Source: Pedobacter sp. N36a
GTDB taxonomy: Bacteria > Bacteroidota > Bacteroidia > Sphingobacteriales > Sphingobacteriaceae
Assembly: GCF_014472395.1 (NCBI RefSeq)
Contig: NZ_JACSZW010000003.1
Location: 186,001 to 250,000, forward strand
Length of the DNA: 64,000 bases
Reading direction: 5' to 3'
Part shown: piece by piece, positions 1 to 9,600 of the stretch
Position numbering within the stretch: the first letter of the stretch is position 1
How the letters are laid out: every line of letters begins with the position of its first letter
Translations under genes and position numbers: made by a program
The notes under the pieces: generated by a model
Databases searched by the model: none
What the model saw: only the letters and a program-made list of their open reading frames with translations
What the model was told of the DNA's origin: nothing

Positions 1-116
1 GAATTACCAAGAACGAACGCTATCATCTCGTGCCCTGCCGATACGACGATTATACAATGGCCGTGAATGGAGAGATGCCTGATTTATGGTGGAGAACCTA
101 TCAAAAGCTATTGTAA
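1..116 (+). CDS. C-terminal end of an unrecognised protein (partial)
   Basis: The third forward frame is open from the window edge to a TAA at 114-116, giving the last 37 residues of a protein whose start lies outside the window. The tail is rich in aromatic residues (Tyr, Trp) and ends in WWRTYQKLL. It contains no motif I recognise. It is read in the same direction as the thioredoxin gene that follows about 125 bases later, which has its own promoter-like box, so the two need not share a transcript. That the frame is coding is supported only by its openness and plausible composition. Confidence 0.45.
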   Translation, partial: ITKNERYHLVPCRYDDYTMAVNGEMPDLWWRTYQKLL

Positions 117-155
117 TTTTATAGGGAAATTCACGTTATTCTGTATACGCTTCCT

Positions 156-163
156 TATATTTG
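156..163 (+). promoter_or_regulatory. Bacteroidota -7 box upstream of the TlpA-like gene
   Basis: TATATTTG matches the Bacteroidota -7 consensus TAnnTTTG exactly. No clear TTTG -33 element lies 19-21 bases upstream. A transcript starting just after it would have a leader of roughly 70 bases before the ATG at 241. Confidence 0.45.
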
Positions 164-240
164 AAGTATCGACATATAAAACAAATAAATTCTCTGTTTT
201 ATTGCGCATTAAAATTTAAACTAACGAAAAAACATATTAA

Positions 241-1389
241 ATGAAAAGATCAATCATCGCCGCAATGTGCTTATTGCCAGTTGCAGGTATGGCTCAAGGA
301 AAATTTACCGTTGAAGGTAAAGTAGGAAACTTAAATGCACCTGCAAAGGCTTATATTGCTTATAGAGTAGGATCAGAGCAGAAAACTGATTCAACAGCAA
401 TTGTAGGTGGAAAATTTACTTTTCAAGGTTCTTTAGCGGGCATTACTCAGGCACAAATCAGAATCAAACATAATGATCATGTAATTGACCCAAGTGCACG
501 CCCTAATCCTGATGTAGTGGCTTTTTACCTAGAGCCAAAAGTAATTCAGATCGTTGCTCCTAAAGATTCTATCAAGAATGCAGTGGTTAAAAATTCTAAA
601 GTAAATGATGACAATTTAAAATATAAAGAGTTGACTAAAGTACCTAGTACAAAGGGTGCAGCATTAATGGCGGAATACCGTAGTAAAACAGAAGAAGAAC
701 GTAAAGATGAAGCGTACATGAAAACGGTATATGCCCGTGATGAAGCGATTCAAAAAGAACTTGAAGCGATCAATGCTACCTTTATTGCAGCAAATCCAGA
801 CTCTTACGTGGCCTTAGTAGCTTTCCGTGGTGGTTTAGGAGAGGTTGATCCAGCAGTTGTAGAGCCTCAGTTCAACAAGTTTTCAGCAGCAGTTAAAAAC
901 ACAGATTTAGGTAAAAATATTGCCAGTATGATCGCTTCGTCAAAAAATACTCAAGTAGGTCAAATGGCAATGGATTTCACTCAAAATGATGTGAATGATA
1001 AGCCAGTAAAATTATCTGATTTCAAAGGTAAATATGTGTTACTTGATTTCTGGGCTTCATGGTGCGGACCTTGCCGTCAGGAAAATCCTAACGTAGTTGC
1101 GGCCTACAATAAATATAAAGACAAAAACTTTACTGTTCTTGGTGTTTCTTTAGACCAACCTGGTAAAAAAGACGCTTGGTTGAAAGCAATTGAAAAAGAC
1201 GGCTTAACCTGGACAAATGTTTCTGACTTGAACTTCTGGAACAATGCTGTAGCAAAAACTTATGGCATCCAGTCTATTCCTGCAAATTACTTGATCGATC
1301 CAACAGGAAAAATCATCGCTAAAAATATCAGAGGTGAAGAATTGCAAACAAAACTTGCTGAAATCTTAGGAGCGGCAAAATCAAAATAG
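241..1389 (+). CDS. TlpA-like periplasmic thiol-disulfide oxidoreductase
   Basis: This 382-residue protein starts with a signal peptide (cleavage likely after the AQG region near residue 19), so it acts in the periplasm or at the cell surface. Residues about 20-120 look like the N-terminal DUF4369-type domain that many Bacteroidota TlpA proteins carry. A helical linker follows, and residues about 240-380 form a thioredoxin fold with the active-site motif WCGPC (Cys275 and Cys278) and the cis-proline loop IPANYLID. The family reduces or isomerises disulfides, for example in cytochrome c maturation or under oxidative stress. The exact partner cannot be read from the sequence. The gene stands alone between its own promoter box and a strong hairpin terminator. 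Confidence 0.88.
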   Translation: MKRSIIAAMCLLPVAGMAQGKFTVEGKVGNLNAPAKAYIAYRVGSEQKTDSTAIVGGKFTFQGSLAGITQAQIRIKHNDHVIDPSARPNPDVVAFYLEPKVIQIVAPKDSIKNAVVKNSKVNDDNLKYKELTKVPSTKGAALMAEYRSKTEEERKDEAYMKTVYARDEAIQKELEAINATFIAANPDSYVALVAFRGGLGEVDPAVVEPQFNKFSAAVKNTDLGKNIASMIASSKNTQVGQMAMDFTQNDVNDKPVKLSDFKGKYVLLDFWASWCGPCRQENPNVVAAYNKYKDKNFTVLGVSLDQPGKKDAWLKAIEKDGLTWTNVSDLNFWNNAVAKTYGIQSIPANYLIDPTGKIIAKNIRGEELQTKLAEILGAAKSK

Positions 1390-1419
1390 TTTAAGCTTAA
1401 TCGCTGAAGCTATTTATTG

Positions 1420-1455
1420 CCAGAAAAGGTTGCCTAAACAGGCAACCTTTTCTGG
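1420..1455 (+). terminator. Intrinsic terminator-like hairpin after the TlpA-like gene
   Basis: A perfect 16-base-pair inverted repeat (arms 1420-1435 and 1440-1455) surrounds a 4-base loop. The descending arm contains TTTT, but no long T run follows, so termination is likely but not classical. Confidence 0.7.
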
Positions 1456-1811
1456 TTAATGGTGACTTGTTATCAGTCAGGATGCTGAGATACCCGAGAG
1501 GGTATTCTGACAAGTACGGTAACTACTGATTACTGCTCTGGAAGAGACTCCATCTCTTCGGATGTCTAATGGTTTTTGTGAGGGGGTTGCCGGGGCCTAA
1601 GCCGGCCTTATGCCCTTCCAAGGGCGCTTTGGGTACGCCGCTGATTTGTTCAGCTGAAAGCACTTCCCGAAGCATGACGCCAGCTCTTCTTTAAACAAAT
1701 GATATTCAGTATGATTCCATATTAAGGGAAATGTGCATTGTGCTAAAACTATTGTGTAATCATCTTGTTATTCCATATTCAAATTATTTACGTATAAAAA
1801 TAAATAGTATT
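1456..1811. other. Intergenic stretch with a GC-rich structured patch
   Basis: This non-genic stretch holds an unusually GC-rich segment at about 1555-1690, in contrast to the AT-rich flanks. Short inverted repeats are visible (for example GCCCTT/AAGGGC near 1612-1625 and GCCGG/CCGGC near 1588-1606). On the minus strand a 50-codon frame is open from an ATG at 1675 to a TAG at 1523. Its translation resembles nothing I know. No promoter or known riboswitch can be assigned with confidence. Confidence 0.35.
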
Positions 1812-2669
1812 ATGGCAATAGGAAAAAATGGCCTTCATGGATGGCCAAGTGGTAAAATTGGGAGAATAGTTTATTATGAGCTGAATGGACAACCCGTAAT
1901 GCGAAGTATTGGCAAAGCCGGAAAACCGAGTTTAAAGCAGCAGGCAAATCACCAGGCGATGGCTGTGACTACCCGTTTTCTGAGCCATTTGAAGGATTTT
2001 ATCAATAATGGTTTCGAGCTGGAAACGCGTGGAACGATCAGGAACCAACACAATCTGGCTGTTTCTCAGATTAAGAAGAATGCCTTAAAGGGTGCATATC
2101 CGAACATTAACATTGATTATGAGAAAGTGGAGCTTAGTAAAGGTACTTTGATCAAGCCGAAAGATCTTCAGATGGAAAAAATCGCAGAAGGACTACAGAT
2201 CAGCTGGGATTCTGCCTATTCTTATGGGACAGGAGCGCAGTATGACGATACTTTACAGCTGGCGGTTTGTTTTCCGGCGACAGGAAAGAAAACGATCGAG
2301 CTGAATTTTGCGAAGAGGAAAGATGGTACTGCTTTTCTGCCTTTATCAGAGGAAGAATTGCTGCAGCCTATGGAAGTGTACCTCTTTTTAAGAGCAGCAA
2401 ACCATGACTCGGTTTCTGATACGGTTTATCTGGGCAATCTAAACGGTACTTATGAGGATCCTAAAATTACCGAATTTAAGGAGAAAAAACGTGGCCTGGA
2501 TTTGCAATTCAACCTGCGATATGAACAGATCACTACGCAGTATGAGGCACAAATGAAGCTGAAGCCTGCAGAGCGGCTCTCCGGCAAGGTTTTTCGAAAT
2601 TTAGAAACGGAATACCTAGTTTTACAGGATCAGTGGCGATCGCGACAAGCAAAAACAAGTGGATTTTAG
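1812..2669 (+). CDS. DUF6266 family protein
   Basis: I place the start at the ATG at 1812 (285 residues). The frame extends upstream to 1731, but the extra 27 residues are not family-like, whereas MAIGKNGLHGWPSGKIG is typical of how DUF6266 proteins begin. The N-terminal third carries the Gly/Ser-rich G-K-I-G motif followed by a Lys/Gln-rich segment (KPSLKQQANHQAM). The remainder looks like beta-sandwich material without a signal peptide. The family is abundant in Sphingobacteriaceae and has no established function. The gene has no obvious operon partner. I cannot say more about its role. Confidence 0.75.
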   Translation: MAIGKNGLHGWPSGKIGRIVYYELNGQPVMRSIGKAGKPSLKQQANHQAMAVTTRFLSHLKDFINNGFELETRGTIRNQHNLAVSQIKKNALKGAYPNINIDYEKVELSKGTLIKPKDLQMEKIAEGLQISWDSAYSYGTGAQYDDTLQLAVCFPATGKKTIELNFAKRKDGTAFLPLSEEELLQPMEVYLFLRAANHDSVSDTVYLGNLNGTYEDPKITEFKEKKRGLDLQFNLRYEQITTQYEAQMKLKPAERLSGKVFRNLETEYLVLQDQWRSRQAKTSGF

Positions 2670-2681
2670 CCTTATTTTTAA

Positions 2682-2713
2682 TTGCCGGATAGTGGAATTA
2701 TATACTAATTTTG
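2682..2713 (+). promoter_or_regulatory. Promoter of the outer-membrane protein gene
   Basis: TTG at 2682-2684 and TAATTTTG at 2706-2713 are separated by 21 bases, which fits the Bacteroidota -33/-7 arrangement. The ATG at 2756 lies 42 bases downstream of the box. Confidence 0.6.
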
Positions 2714-2755
2714 GTCTTCGTTTTATTTTAACGATTTGAACCATAAAAACAACCT

Positions 2756-3766
2756 ATGCGGATTCGTTTACTACTCATTTTTGCTGTACTATTTACAGCC
2801 ATTACCAATACTTATGCCCAGGAACTGGAAGGTAATTTAAACTTCCACGGCTTTGCTGATAACAGGGAATATTCCAGATCAAACCGCTTTTCTGAAACTA
2901 TTTTTGGAATGCGCGTTTCTCCTGAAGTAGGCTTGCTGGTGGATAGCACCCACAGAGTCAGAATTGGGTTCAATGCGTTCCATGAATTTGGATCGCCAAA
3001 ATTTACCACCAGTATTGCGCCGGTAGCTTACTACCAGTACATGAAGAAGGACTGGAATTTTTATCTGGGCGCTTTTCCAAGACAGGGATTAATCTCTGAT
3101 TTTCCGCGTGCCATATTAAATGACACTTTAAGTTACTACCGTCCTAATATTGAAGGGATGTTGGTGAAGTATGAGAATGAAAATTGGAAACAAATCATTT
3201 TCATTGATTGGACCAGTAGACAAACGGCAACCGCAAGAGAGAATTTTATTTTCGGTTTTTCCGGTACTTATAAAAAAGATTTGTTCTTTGTGTCTCATCA
3301 TGCGATGATGCTGCACAATGCAGGACCAGGTATTGCTATTCCTAACGACCATGTGGAAGACAATGGTGCGGCAAGTGTAAAAGTTGGTTTGGACCTTTCC
3401 AAAAAGACTTTCCTGGATTCTTTAACCCTGAGTGCCGGCGGATTGATCTCATTTGAACGTGTTCGTACGGTTGGTGGCTGGAAGACACCTAAAGGCATGT
3501 TGCTGGAATTGAATATGGAGTACCATAAGTTTGGGATCGTCAATTCCTTTTATAAAGGAGAAGGCCATCACCTGATTATGGGCGATAAATTCTATACCGC
3601 AAAAACTTACAACAGAACAGACTTGACCTGGCGTCCGATCGTTTATAAAAATCTGGAAGCTAAATTGGTCTTATCTTTCCACTTTGTGGATGGCGTAGTA
3701 GACAGTCAGCAGGCATTTGGATTAAGGTATAATCTTTTTGGAAGTAAATCTCTGAAAAGGAAATAG
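2756..3766 (+). CDS. Putative outer-membrane beta-barrel protein, unknown function
   Basis: The 336-residue product begins with a signal peptide ending in TYAQ. The rest consists of alternating polar and hydrophobic segments with many aromatic residues, and it ends in a strand-like GLRYNLFGSKSL segment, which suggests a membrane-embedded beta-barrel rather than a soluble enzyme. I do not recognise a named family and see no catalytic motif. It is a single-gene unit with a good promoter upstream and a bidirectional terminator downstream, so its expression is probably independent. A soluble beta-rich periplasmic protein is the main alternative. Confidence 0.55.
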   Translation: MRIRLLLIFAVLFTAITNTYAQELEGNLNFHGFADNREYSRSNRFSETIFGMRVSPEVGLLVDSTHRVRIGFNAFHEFGSPKFTTSIAPVAYYQYMKKDWNFYLGAFPRQGLISDFPRAILNDTLSYYRPNIEGMLVKYENENWKQIIFIDWTSRQTATARENFIFGFSGTYKKDLFFVSHHAMMLHNAGPGIAIPNDHVEDNGAASVKVGLDLSKKTFLDSLTLSAGGLISFERVRTVGGWKTPKGMLLELNMEYHKFGIVNSFYKGEGHHLIMGDKFYTAKTYNRTDLTWRPIVYKNLEAKLVLSFHFVDGVVDSQQAFGLRYNLFGSKSLKRK

Positions 3767-3814
3767 CCCTCAAGAACTAGGAACAACAGTCAATGACCTG
3801 AATTCATTAACGAT

Positions 3815-3852
3815 AAAAAAAGGGGTTTGTGCTCAGAACAAACCCCTTTTTT
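3815..3852. terminator. Bidirectional terminator between the OMP gene and purD
   Basis: A hairpin with arms AGGGGTTTGT and ACAAACCCCT is flanked by an A run on the left and a T run on the right. It can therefore end transcripts from both converging genes. Confidence 0.85.
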
Positions 3853-3865
3853 ACTTGAGTTCAAC

Positions 3866-5137
3866 TTATACTAAGTCAAATCCAATATCTTCTCTGAAGT
3901 ATTTACCATCAAAGTAAATGCGTGCTGCATCGCCTGTGGCACACTGTAAAGCGTCAAACTGGCTGTCCTGCAAGCTCGTTACCGCAAGCACTCTACCTCC
4001 GTTAGTTTTCACAACACCGCCTTCTAAGCTTGTTCCTGCATGGAATACATGAGAATTGCGCAGGTTAGCAATACCAGTAATCGTCTTACCTTTTTCGTAA
4101 TCGCCAGGATAGCCACCTGCAACGATCATTACAGTTGCTGCATTTTTAGGGCTAATGGTTAATTTATAATCTTTTAATTTCTTTTGAGCAGTTGCTATGA
4201 AAAGCTCTACCAGATCGTTTTCGATACGTGGAATGACACTTTCCGTTTCCGGATCGCCCATTCTGCAATTGTACTCTATAATTAATGGCTCATCACCAAC
4301 TTTGAATAAACCAAAGAAGATAAAACCGGTATAATCAATTTTGTCTTTCTTTAAACCGTTAATGGTAGGAATGATGATTTTCTGCTCTACTTTATTTAAG
4401 AAAGCTTCATCTGCGAAAGGTACTGGAGATACAGAACCCATTCCACCAGTGTTCAAGCCAGTATCTGCCTGGCCGATTTTTTTATAGTCTTTCGCTTCAG
4501 GTAAGATGACATAGTTTTCACCATCTGTCAATACAAACACCGACAGCTCTATTCCGGTGAGGAATTCTTCTACAACTACCGTACTTCCAGCATTGCCAAA
4601 TTTGCCACCTAGCATCAGTTTTAATTCTGATTGTGCTTCTTCGATCGTATCCAGGATTAACACGCCTTTTCCTGCAGCTAAACCATCTGCTTTTAATACA
4701 ATTGGAAGGGTATGTGAAGCCAGGTAAGTTAATCCCTCTTCCAGGCTTTCATTGCTGAAAGATCTTGATCCTGGGCTGGGGATGCCATGGCGTACCATAA
4801 ATTGTTTAGAGAAATCTTTACTTCCTTCCAGGATCGCGCCTTCTTTTTTAGGACCGATTACCGGGATGTGGGACAGTTCAGAATCATTCGCAAAGAAATC
4901 ATGGATGCCGTTTACCAAAGGTTCCTCCGGGCCAACTACTAAAAGTTCAATGGCTTCTTTTAAGGCAAAAGCTTTTACGGCTTCAAAATCATTAGGATTC
5001 AGGCTGATATTTTTCCCGTAAGCGCCGGTACCACCGTTGCCTGGTGCAATAAACAGTTGAGAACATTGAGAAGATTGGCTCATTTTCCAGGCTAATGCAC
5101 TTTCTCTGCCGCCGGAACCTAATAGTAAGATATTCAT
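3866..5137 (-). CDS. purD: Phosphoribosylamine--glycine ligase (GAR synthetase)
   Basis: This 423-residue cytosolic enzyme joins glycine to phosphoribosylamine using ATP, the second step of purine synthesis. The order is typical: an N-terminal pre-ATP-grasp domain starting MNILLLGSGGRESALAW, an ATP-grasp core with KADGLAAGKGV near residue 150, the conserved NTGGMG segment near residue 232, the metal-binding EYNCRMGDPE near residue 290, and the C-terminal domain with ATVMIVAGGYPG. Length matches the family. One detail is that the first loop reads GGRES where the E. coli enzyme has GGREH. The gene is alone on the minus strand, with a TATATTTG box upstream on that strand. Confidence 0.97.
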   Translation of the reverse strand: MNILLLGSGGRESALAWKMSQSSQCSQLFIAPGNGGTGAYGKNISLNPNDFEAVKAFALKEAIELLVVGPEEPLVNGIHDFFANDSELSHIPVIGPKKEGAILEGSKDFSKQFMVRHGIPSPGSRSFSNESLEEGLTYLASHTLPIVLKADGLAAGKGVLILDTIEEAQSELKLMLGGKFGNAGSTVVVEEFLTGIELSVFVLTDGENYVILPEAKDYKKIGQADTGLNTGGMGSVSPVPFADEAFLNKVEQKIIIPTINGLKKDKIDYTGFIFFGLFKVGDEPLIIEYNCRMGDPETESVIPRIENDLVELFIATAQKKLKDYKLTISPKNAATVMIVAGGYPGDYEKGKTITGIANLRNSHVFHAGTSLEGGVVKTNGGRVLAVTSLQDSQFDALQCATGDAARIYFDGKYFREDIGFDLV

Positions 5138-5199
5138 CTATGTATGGTTTTTTGTTTGAATTGTGTAGGTGGATCGGGTACCTGCCCGGTTCTTACCGG

Positions 5200-5207
5200 C
5201 AAATATA
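5200..5207 (-). promoter_or_regulatory. -7 box for purD
   Basis: On the minus strand this reads TATATTTG, an exact TAnnTTTG match, about 60 bases upstream of the purD start codon. A -33 element is not obvious. Confidence 0.5.
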
Positions 5208-5759
5208 CCGCTTTAGGGAAATTATCACAGTTTAACTTGAATATTAAAATTAAAGGAGCAACGAGGGCGCATTTTTAGGTCTGGCGCAGGCGAGCACCTG
5301 GCCATGCGGATGGTCAGCGTATTTGTTGTAATTGCATTGGGTACCCTCTTCATTGTACTTCCTTCTTTGAAATTGTCTGAAAATATAGCCAGTCAGGGTC
5401 TATTCTGGGGTGTTTAGGACATTTTTTTCGTAAAAGTTTCGTTGGTTTAAAGCAGGGGAGCCTTACCATTTGAAGCAGATAGAGTAGGAGTTGAAAGAAC
5501 TGCGGGAACTGACTGCAGAATTGAGAAAAGATCAAGTCTGATTACTGTGCTCTTTTATAGGTTTTTAGCAGCTTTTATCTCAGCCACTGCTAAATTGTTA
5601 AAGTTTTTTAAATAAAAGCGCGATGCTAAAGCAAAGTACAGGATATTTTGTAATTTTAGCGCCCGATGACTGCCATTCTGACTTATTGTTTGATATGGCT
5701 TGGTTGTTGTAATTTGTACGTTTTTCAATATTAATAAACAATAAACACAAACATAAAAG
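5208..5759. other. Long intergenic region upstream of secA, possible coding remnants
   Basis: No intact gene is convincing here. On the plus strand an ATG at 5304 opens a 37-codon hydrophobic frame ending at 5417. Further on, about 5431-5541 reads as a Lys/Glu/Leu-rich helix (ELKELRELTAELRKD) interrupted by stop codons. This could be a decayed gene or chance. The last 120 bases must carry the secA promoter. Candidates are TATTTTG at 5644-5650 and TAATTTG at 5710-5716, neither a perfect consensus. Confidence 0.3.
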
Positions 5760-8700
5760 ATGTTAGGATTTTTAACCAAAGTATTTGGAAGCAAATCGGA
5801 AAGAGATATCAAGGCACTACAGCCTATCGTTATCAAAATCAACGAAGAGTATTCGAAGCTTTCTGTACTGAGCAATGATGAGTTGCGTAACAAAACGGTT
5901 TATTTTAAAGATGTGATTGCACAGGCTTTAGCGGAGATTGATGGAAAAATCAGTGGCTTAAAAGCTGATGGTGAAAGTCAGGATTTGTCATTAGCAGCAA
6001 AAACGGCCTTATATGATCAGATCGATGAGCTGATTAAAGAACGTGATAAAGAATTAGAAGTAGTATTACTAGATATATTACCACAGGCATTTGCCGTGGT
6101 TAAAGAGACTTCCAGACGTTTCTCAGAAAATGAGCGCCTAGAGGTAACTGCCAGTCAGCACGACAGAGATTATGCGGTACGCAGAAACAATGTAACCATT
6201 GAAGGAGATAAAGCTTTCTGGGCAAATTCATGGGATGCTGCCGGTACATTGGTGAAGTGGAACATGGTACATTACGATGTTCAGTTGATCGGTGGTATGG
6301 TATTGCACAGTGGTAAAATCTCTGAGATGGCTACTGGTGAGGGTAAAACTTTAGTCAGTACACTGCCTGCTTACCTGAATGCGCTTGCTGGAAAAGGAGT
6401 TCACATTGTAACTGTGAATGATTACCTGGCAAGACGTGACTCGGAGTGGAATGGTCCATTATTCGAATTCCATGGGATTAAAGTAGATTGTATTGATAAG
6501 CATGAGCCAAACTCTCAGGAGCGTCGTGATGCTTACCTTGCTGACATTACTTATGGTACCAACAATGAATTTGGTTTTGATTACCTGCGTGACAATATGT
6601 CGCAAACACCAGATCAGCTGGTGCAGCGTAAACTGCATTTCGCGATGGTGGATGAGGTCGATTCAGTTTTAATTGATGATGCCCGTACACCTTTGATCAT
6701 CTCTGGTCCGGTTCCTTTTGGAGATCAGCATGAATTCCATGAGCTGAAACCAAGGATCGAAAGATTGGTAGCTGCACAAAGAGAATATGTAACTAAAGCT
6801 TTAAATGAAGCTAAAAAATTAATTAATGATGGTAAGGCCGGAACCGAAGAAGGGGAAGGTGGTTTAGCACTTTTACGTGCACACCGTGGTTTGCCTAAAA
6901 ATAAAGCATTGATCAAGTTTTTAAGTGAGGGTAGTGTTAAACAAACCTTATTGAAAACTGAAAATCATTACATGGCTGATCAGTCGAAGAACATGCCGAA
7001 AGTAGATTCGGAATTGTACTTCTATATTGATGAGAAAAACAACCAGGTAGAGCTGACTGAAAAAGGTATTGAGCTGATCACCAAATCTGGTGAAGATGCG
7101 CATTTCTTTGTATTGCCAGATGTAGGTACTGAGATCGCTGAGATTGAAAAATCTAACCTGACTAACGAAGAGAAAATTGCACAGAAGGATGCGCTGATGC
7201 GCGATTACTCGATTAAGGCAGAAAGAATTCATTCGGTAAACCAATTGCTGAAAGCTTATACCTTATTTGAGATTGATGTGGAATACATCATCGATGAAGG
7301 AAAGATCAAAATTGTAGATGAGCAAACTGGTCGTATTATGGATGGCCGTCGTTATTCTGACGGTTTACACCAGGCGATTGAAGCAAAAGAAAATGTGAAA
7401 GTAGAAGATGCTTCACAGACTTATGCGACAGTAACCCTTCAGAACTTCTTCCGTATGTACCATAAACTTTGTGGTATGACAGGTACAGCAACTACTGAAG
7501 CTGGCGAGTTCTGGTCGATCTATAAACTGGATGTAGTGGAAATCCCTACGAACAGAGTGATCTCTAGAATTGACCACCAGGATTATGTTTACCGTACGGT
7601 TCGTGAAAAATACAATGCAGTAGCAGAAGAGATTGTTAAATTAACAGAAGCTGGCCGCCCGGTATTGGTAGGTACAACTTCAGTTGAGATTTCTGAGTTA
7701 TTGAGCAGAATGCTGAAACTTCGTGGAATTAAACACAATGTGCTGAACGCGAAGATGCACCAGAGAGAGGCGGACATTGTTGCTGAAGCAGGTCAGGCTG
7801 GACAGGTGACAATTGCAACCAACATGGCTGGCCGTGGTACGGATATTAAACTAGGTGCTGGCGTTAAAGAAGCCGGTGGTTTGGCTATCGTAGGTACGGA
7901 GCGTCATGAGTCTCGTCGTGTAGACAGACAGCTGCGTGGTCGTGCCGGTCGTCAGGGTGATCCAGGTTCTTCTCAGTTCTTCGTATCTCTTGAAGATAAC
8001 TTAATGAGGTTATTTGGTTCTGAAAGAATCTCTAATATCATGGTGAAAATGGGTATCGAAGATGGTGAAGTCATTCAGCATTCGATGATCACCAAATCTA
8101 TTGAGCGTGCACAGAAGAAAGTAGAAGAAAACAACTTTGGTATCCGTAAGCGTCTATTAGAGTACGATGATGTGATGAACTCACAGCGTACTGTAATTTA
8201 TGCAAAACGTAAAAATGCATTGTTCGGTGAGCGTTTAGACGTGGACATGAACAACATGACCTTCGACGTAGCAGAAGATATCGTTACTGAATATAAAGAA
8301 GAAGGAAATTACGAAGGTTTCAAACTGGAAGTGATCAAAAATTTCTCTGCAGATACGACTATTGATGAAGCAGAATTCAGTGCAAGAAATATTCACCACC
8401 TGACTGATAAATTGTTTGAAGAAGTAACGGCATTCTATGCCAGAAAATCTGAAGGCATTATCCAGCAGGCAATGCCGGTATTGAACCAGGTATTTGAAGA
8501 GCGCGGAGAACACATTGAGCAGATCATCGTTCCTTTTACAGATGGTATTCGCAGCATCCAGGTGCCGGTTGGTTTGAAAAAGGCAATCGACAATCATGGC
8601 CGTGAGGTGACGAAATCATTCGAGAAAACAATTGTACTGGCCTTGATCGATGAATCATGGAAAGAACACTTGCGTGAAATGGATGAGTTGAAGCAGTCGG

Positions 8701-9071
8701 TTCAAAATGCGGTATACGAGCAAAAAGATCCACTGATCATTTACAAAATGGAAGCCTTTAACTTGTTTAAAAACATGTTGAATGCTGTAAATAAAGAAGT
8801 AGTTAGTTTCTTATATAAAGGTGGTATTCCAATTGAAACAGATCCTAATGACGTTAGAGAAGCTCAGGCACCAAGACCCGCTCCGAGCAAATTGAAAATG
8901 TCAAAACCGGATTTTGAAATTTCAGTAGGTAATGCGCCAATGACTATGGAAGATACTCGTGAAGCAGCACCACAGCAGCCCATCCGTAAAGAAGTGACGG
9001 TAGGCAGAAATGATATGTGCCCTTGCGGAAGCGGTAAGAAATTCAAAAACTGCCACGGCGCAGGATTGTAA
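5760..9071 (+). CDS. secA: Preprotein translocase ATPase SecA
   Basis: SecA is the motor that pushes preproteins through SecYEG. The 1103-residue length is normal for Bacteroidota, which carry insertions relative to E. coli (901 aa). Visible landmarks are the Walker A motif GEGKT at residues 193-197, the Walker B DEVD at 298-301, the helicase-like segment [15 protein letters not shown], the [11 protein letters not shown] motif and the [11 protein letters not shown] motif. A proline-rich linker precedes a C-terminal zinc/SecB-binding tail with Cys1087, Cys1089, Cys1098 and His1099 ([14 protein letters not shown]). A terminator-like hairpin follows directly. Confidence 0.98.
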   Translation: MLGFLTKVFGSKSERDIKALQPIVIKINEEYSKLSVLSNDELRNKTVYFKDVIAQALAEIDGKISGLKADGESQDLSLAAKTALYDQIDELIKERDKELEVVLLDILPQAFAVVKETSRRFSENERLEVTASQHDRDYAVRRNNVTIEGDKAFWANSWDAAGTLVKWNMVHYDVQLIGGMVLHSGKISEMATGEGKTLVSTLPAYLNALAGKGVHIVTVNDYLARRDSEWNGPLFEFHGIKVDCIDKHEPNSQERRDAYLADITYGTNNEFGFDYLRDNMSQTPDQLVQRKLHFAMVDEVDSVLIDDARTPLIISGPVPFGDQHEFHELKPRIERLVAAQREYVTKALNEAKKLINDGKAGTEEGEGGLALLRAHRGLPKNKALIKFLSEGSVKQTLLKTENHYMADQSKNMPKVDSELYFYIDEKNNQVELTEKGIELITKSGEDAHFFVLPDVGTEIAEIEKSNLTNEEKIAQKDALMRDYSIKAERIHSVNQLLKAYTLFEIDVEYIIDEGKIKIVDEQTGRIMDGRRYSDGLHQAIEAKENVKVEDASQTYATVTLQNFFRMYHKLCGMTGTATTEAGEFWSIYKLDVVEIPTNRVISRIDHQDYVYRTVREKYNAVAEEIVKLTEAGRPVLVGTTSVEISELLSRMLKLRGIKHNVLNAKMHQREADIVAEAGQAGQVTIATNMAGRGTDIKLGAGVKEAGGLAIVGTERHESRRVDRQLRGRAGRQGDPGSSQFFVSLEDNLMRLFGSERISNIMVKMGIEDGEVIQHSMITKSIERAQKKVEENNFGIRKRLLEYDDVMNSQRTVIYAKRKNALFGERLDVDMNNMTFDVAEDIVTEYKEEGNYEGFKLEVIKNFSADTTIDEAEFSARNIHHLTDKLFEEVTAFYARKSEGIIQQAMPVLNQVFEERGEHIEQIIVPFTDGIRSIQVPVGLKKAIDNHGREVTKSFEKTIVLALIDESWKEHLREMDELKQSVQNAVYEQKDPLIIYKMEAFNLFKNMLNAVNKEVVSFLYKGGIPIETDPNDVREAQAPRPAPSKLKMSKPDFEISVGNAPMTMEDTREAAPQQPIRKEVTVGRNDMCPCGSGKKFKNCHGAGL

Positions 9072-9088
9072 TTTGTAATACACATTTA

Positions 9089-9132
9089 GAATGCCGATTT
9101 TTGTAACAAAAAATTCGGCATTCTTTTTTTTA
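9089..9132 (+). terminator. Intrinsic terminator after secA
   Basis: The arms GAATGCCGA (9089-9097) and TCGGCATTC (9115-9123) enclose an A/T-rich extension, and a run of T follows. The hairpin ends only about 10 bases before the next start codon at 9142. Confidence 0.8.
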
Positions 9133-9141
9133 AGCCCTTTC

Positions 9142-9600
9142 ATGAAGATATTATTTACCAGTATATTTTGTTGTTGCTCCATCGTTCTTTTTGCCCAGCA
9201 GAAAGGAGAGGTGGTGGTGGTTAAAGATCCCATGATTGATAGCCTGATTGCAAAGCGGATCGCTTTGTACACGAAGTCTGCCGGTACTGCCGGCGGCGCT
9301 CCTGTTAAACCTGGAGCTGCAATTGTTGGTCAGATGGGTTACCGCGTACAGGTATACTATGGCTCCGACAGGCGTCAGGTATTTGCGGAACAAGCCCGCT
9401 TTAAATCTGCGTACCAGAATTTAAACACGTATATTACCTACAAAGAACCTAATTATTATTTGCGGGTTGGCGATTTTAGAACACGTCTGGAAGCCCAGCG
9501 TCTGCTAAATGAGCTAAGGCCCATGTTTCCAACCCTATTTATTTTTAGGGAGAAAATAAACGCACCTAACCTAGATTATAGCAATGACAATGAAAGATAA
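9142..9600 (+). CDS. SPOR domain protein, exported
   Basis: The frame is open from 9091, but that upstream part lies inside the secA terminator hairpin. The ATG at 9142 instead gives a proper signal peptide (MKILFTSIFCCCSIVLFAQ), so the mature protein is periplasmic. The 152-residue product ends in a SPOR domain (about residues 65-140) with the pattern GYRVQVYYGSDRRQVF...YLRVGDFRTRLEAQRLL. SPOR domains bind peptidoglycan strands lacking stem peptides and are common at division sites. The gene overlaps the following M20 hydrolase by a few bases, which implies co-transcription. Which cell-wall process it serves is not visible. Confidence 0.85.
   Translation: MKILFTSIFCCCSIVLFAQQKGEVVVVKDPMIDSLIAKRIALYTKSAGTAGGAPVKPGAAIVGQMGYRVQVYYGSDRRQVFAEQARFKSAYQNLNTYITYKEPNYYLRVGDFRTRLEAQRLLNELRPMFPTLFIFREKINAPNLDYSNDNER

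Noticed and set aside
1484..1512. A CTGAGATACCC stretch followed by GGGTA, reminiscent of the TPP riboswitch core
   Set aside because: The flanking conserved GGGGTGC and the downstream CTGGATAATGCCAGCG-like arm are missing, and the next gene (DUF6266) is not a thiamine gene.
5350..5893. Two minus-strand open frames (61 and 112 codons) upstream of and into secA
   Set aside because: The longer one runs into the secA coding region, neither has a family-like sequence, and both lack a promoter box on that strand.
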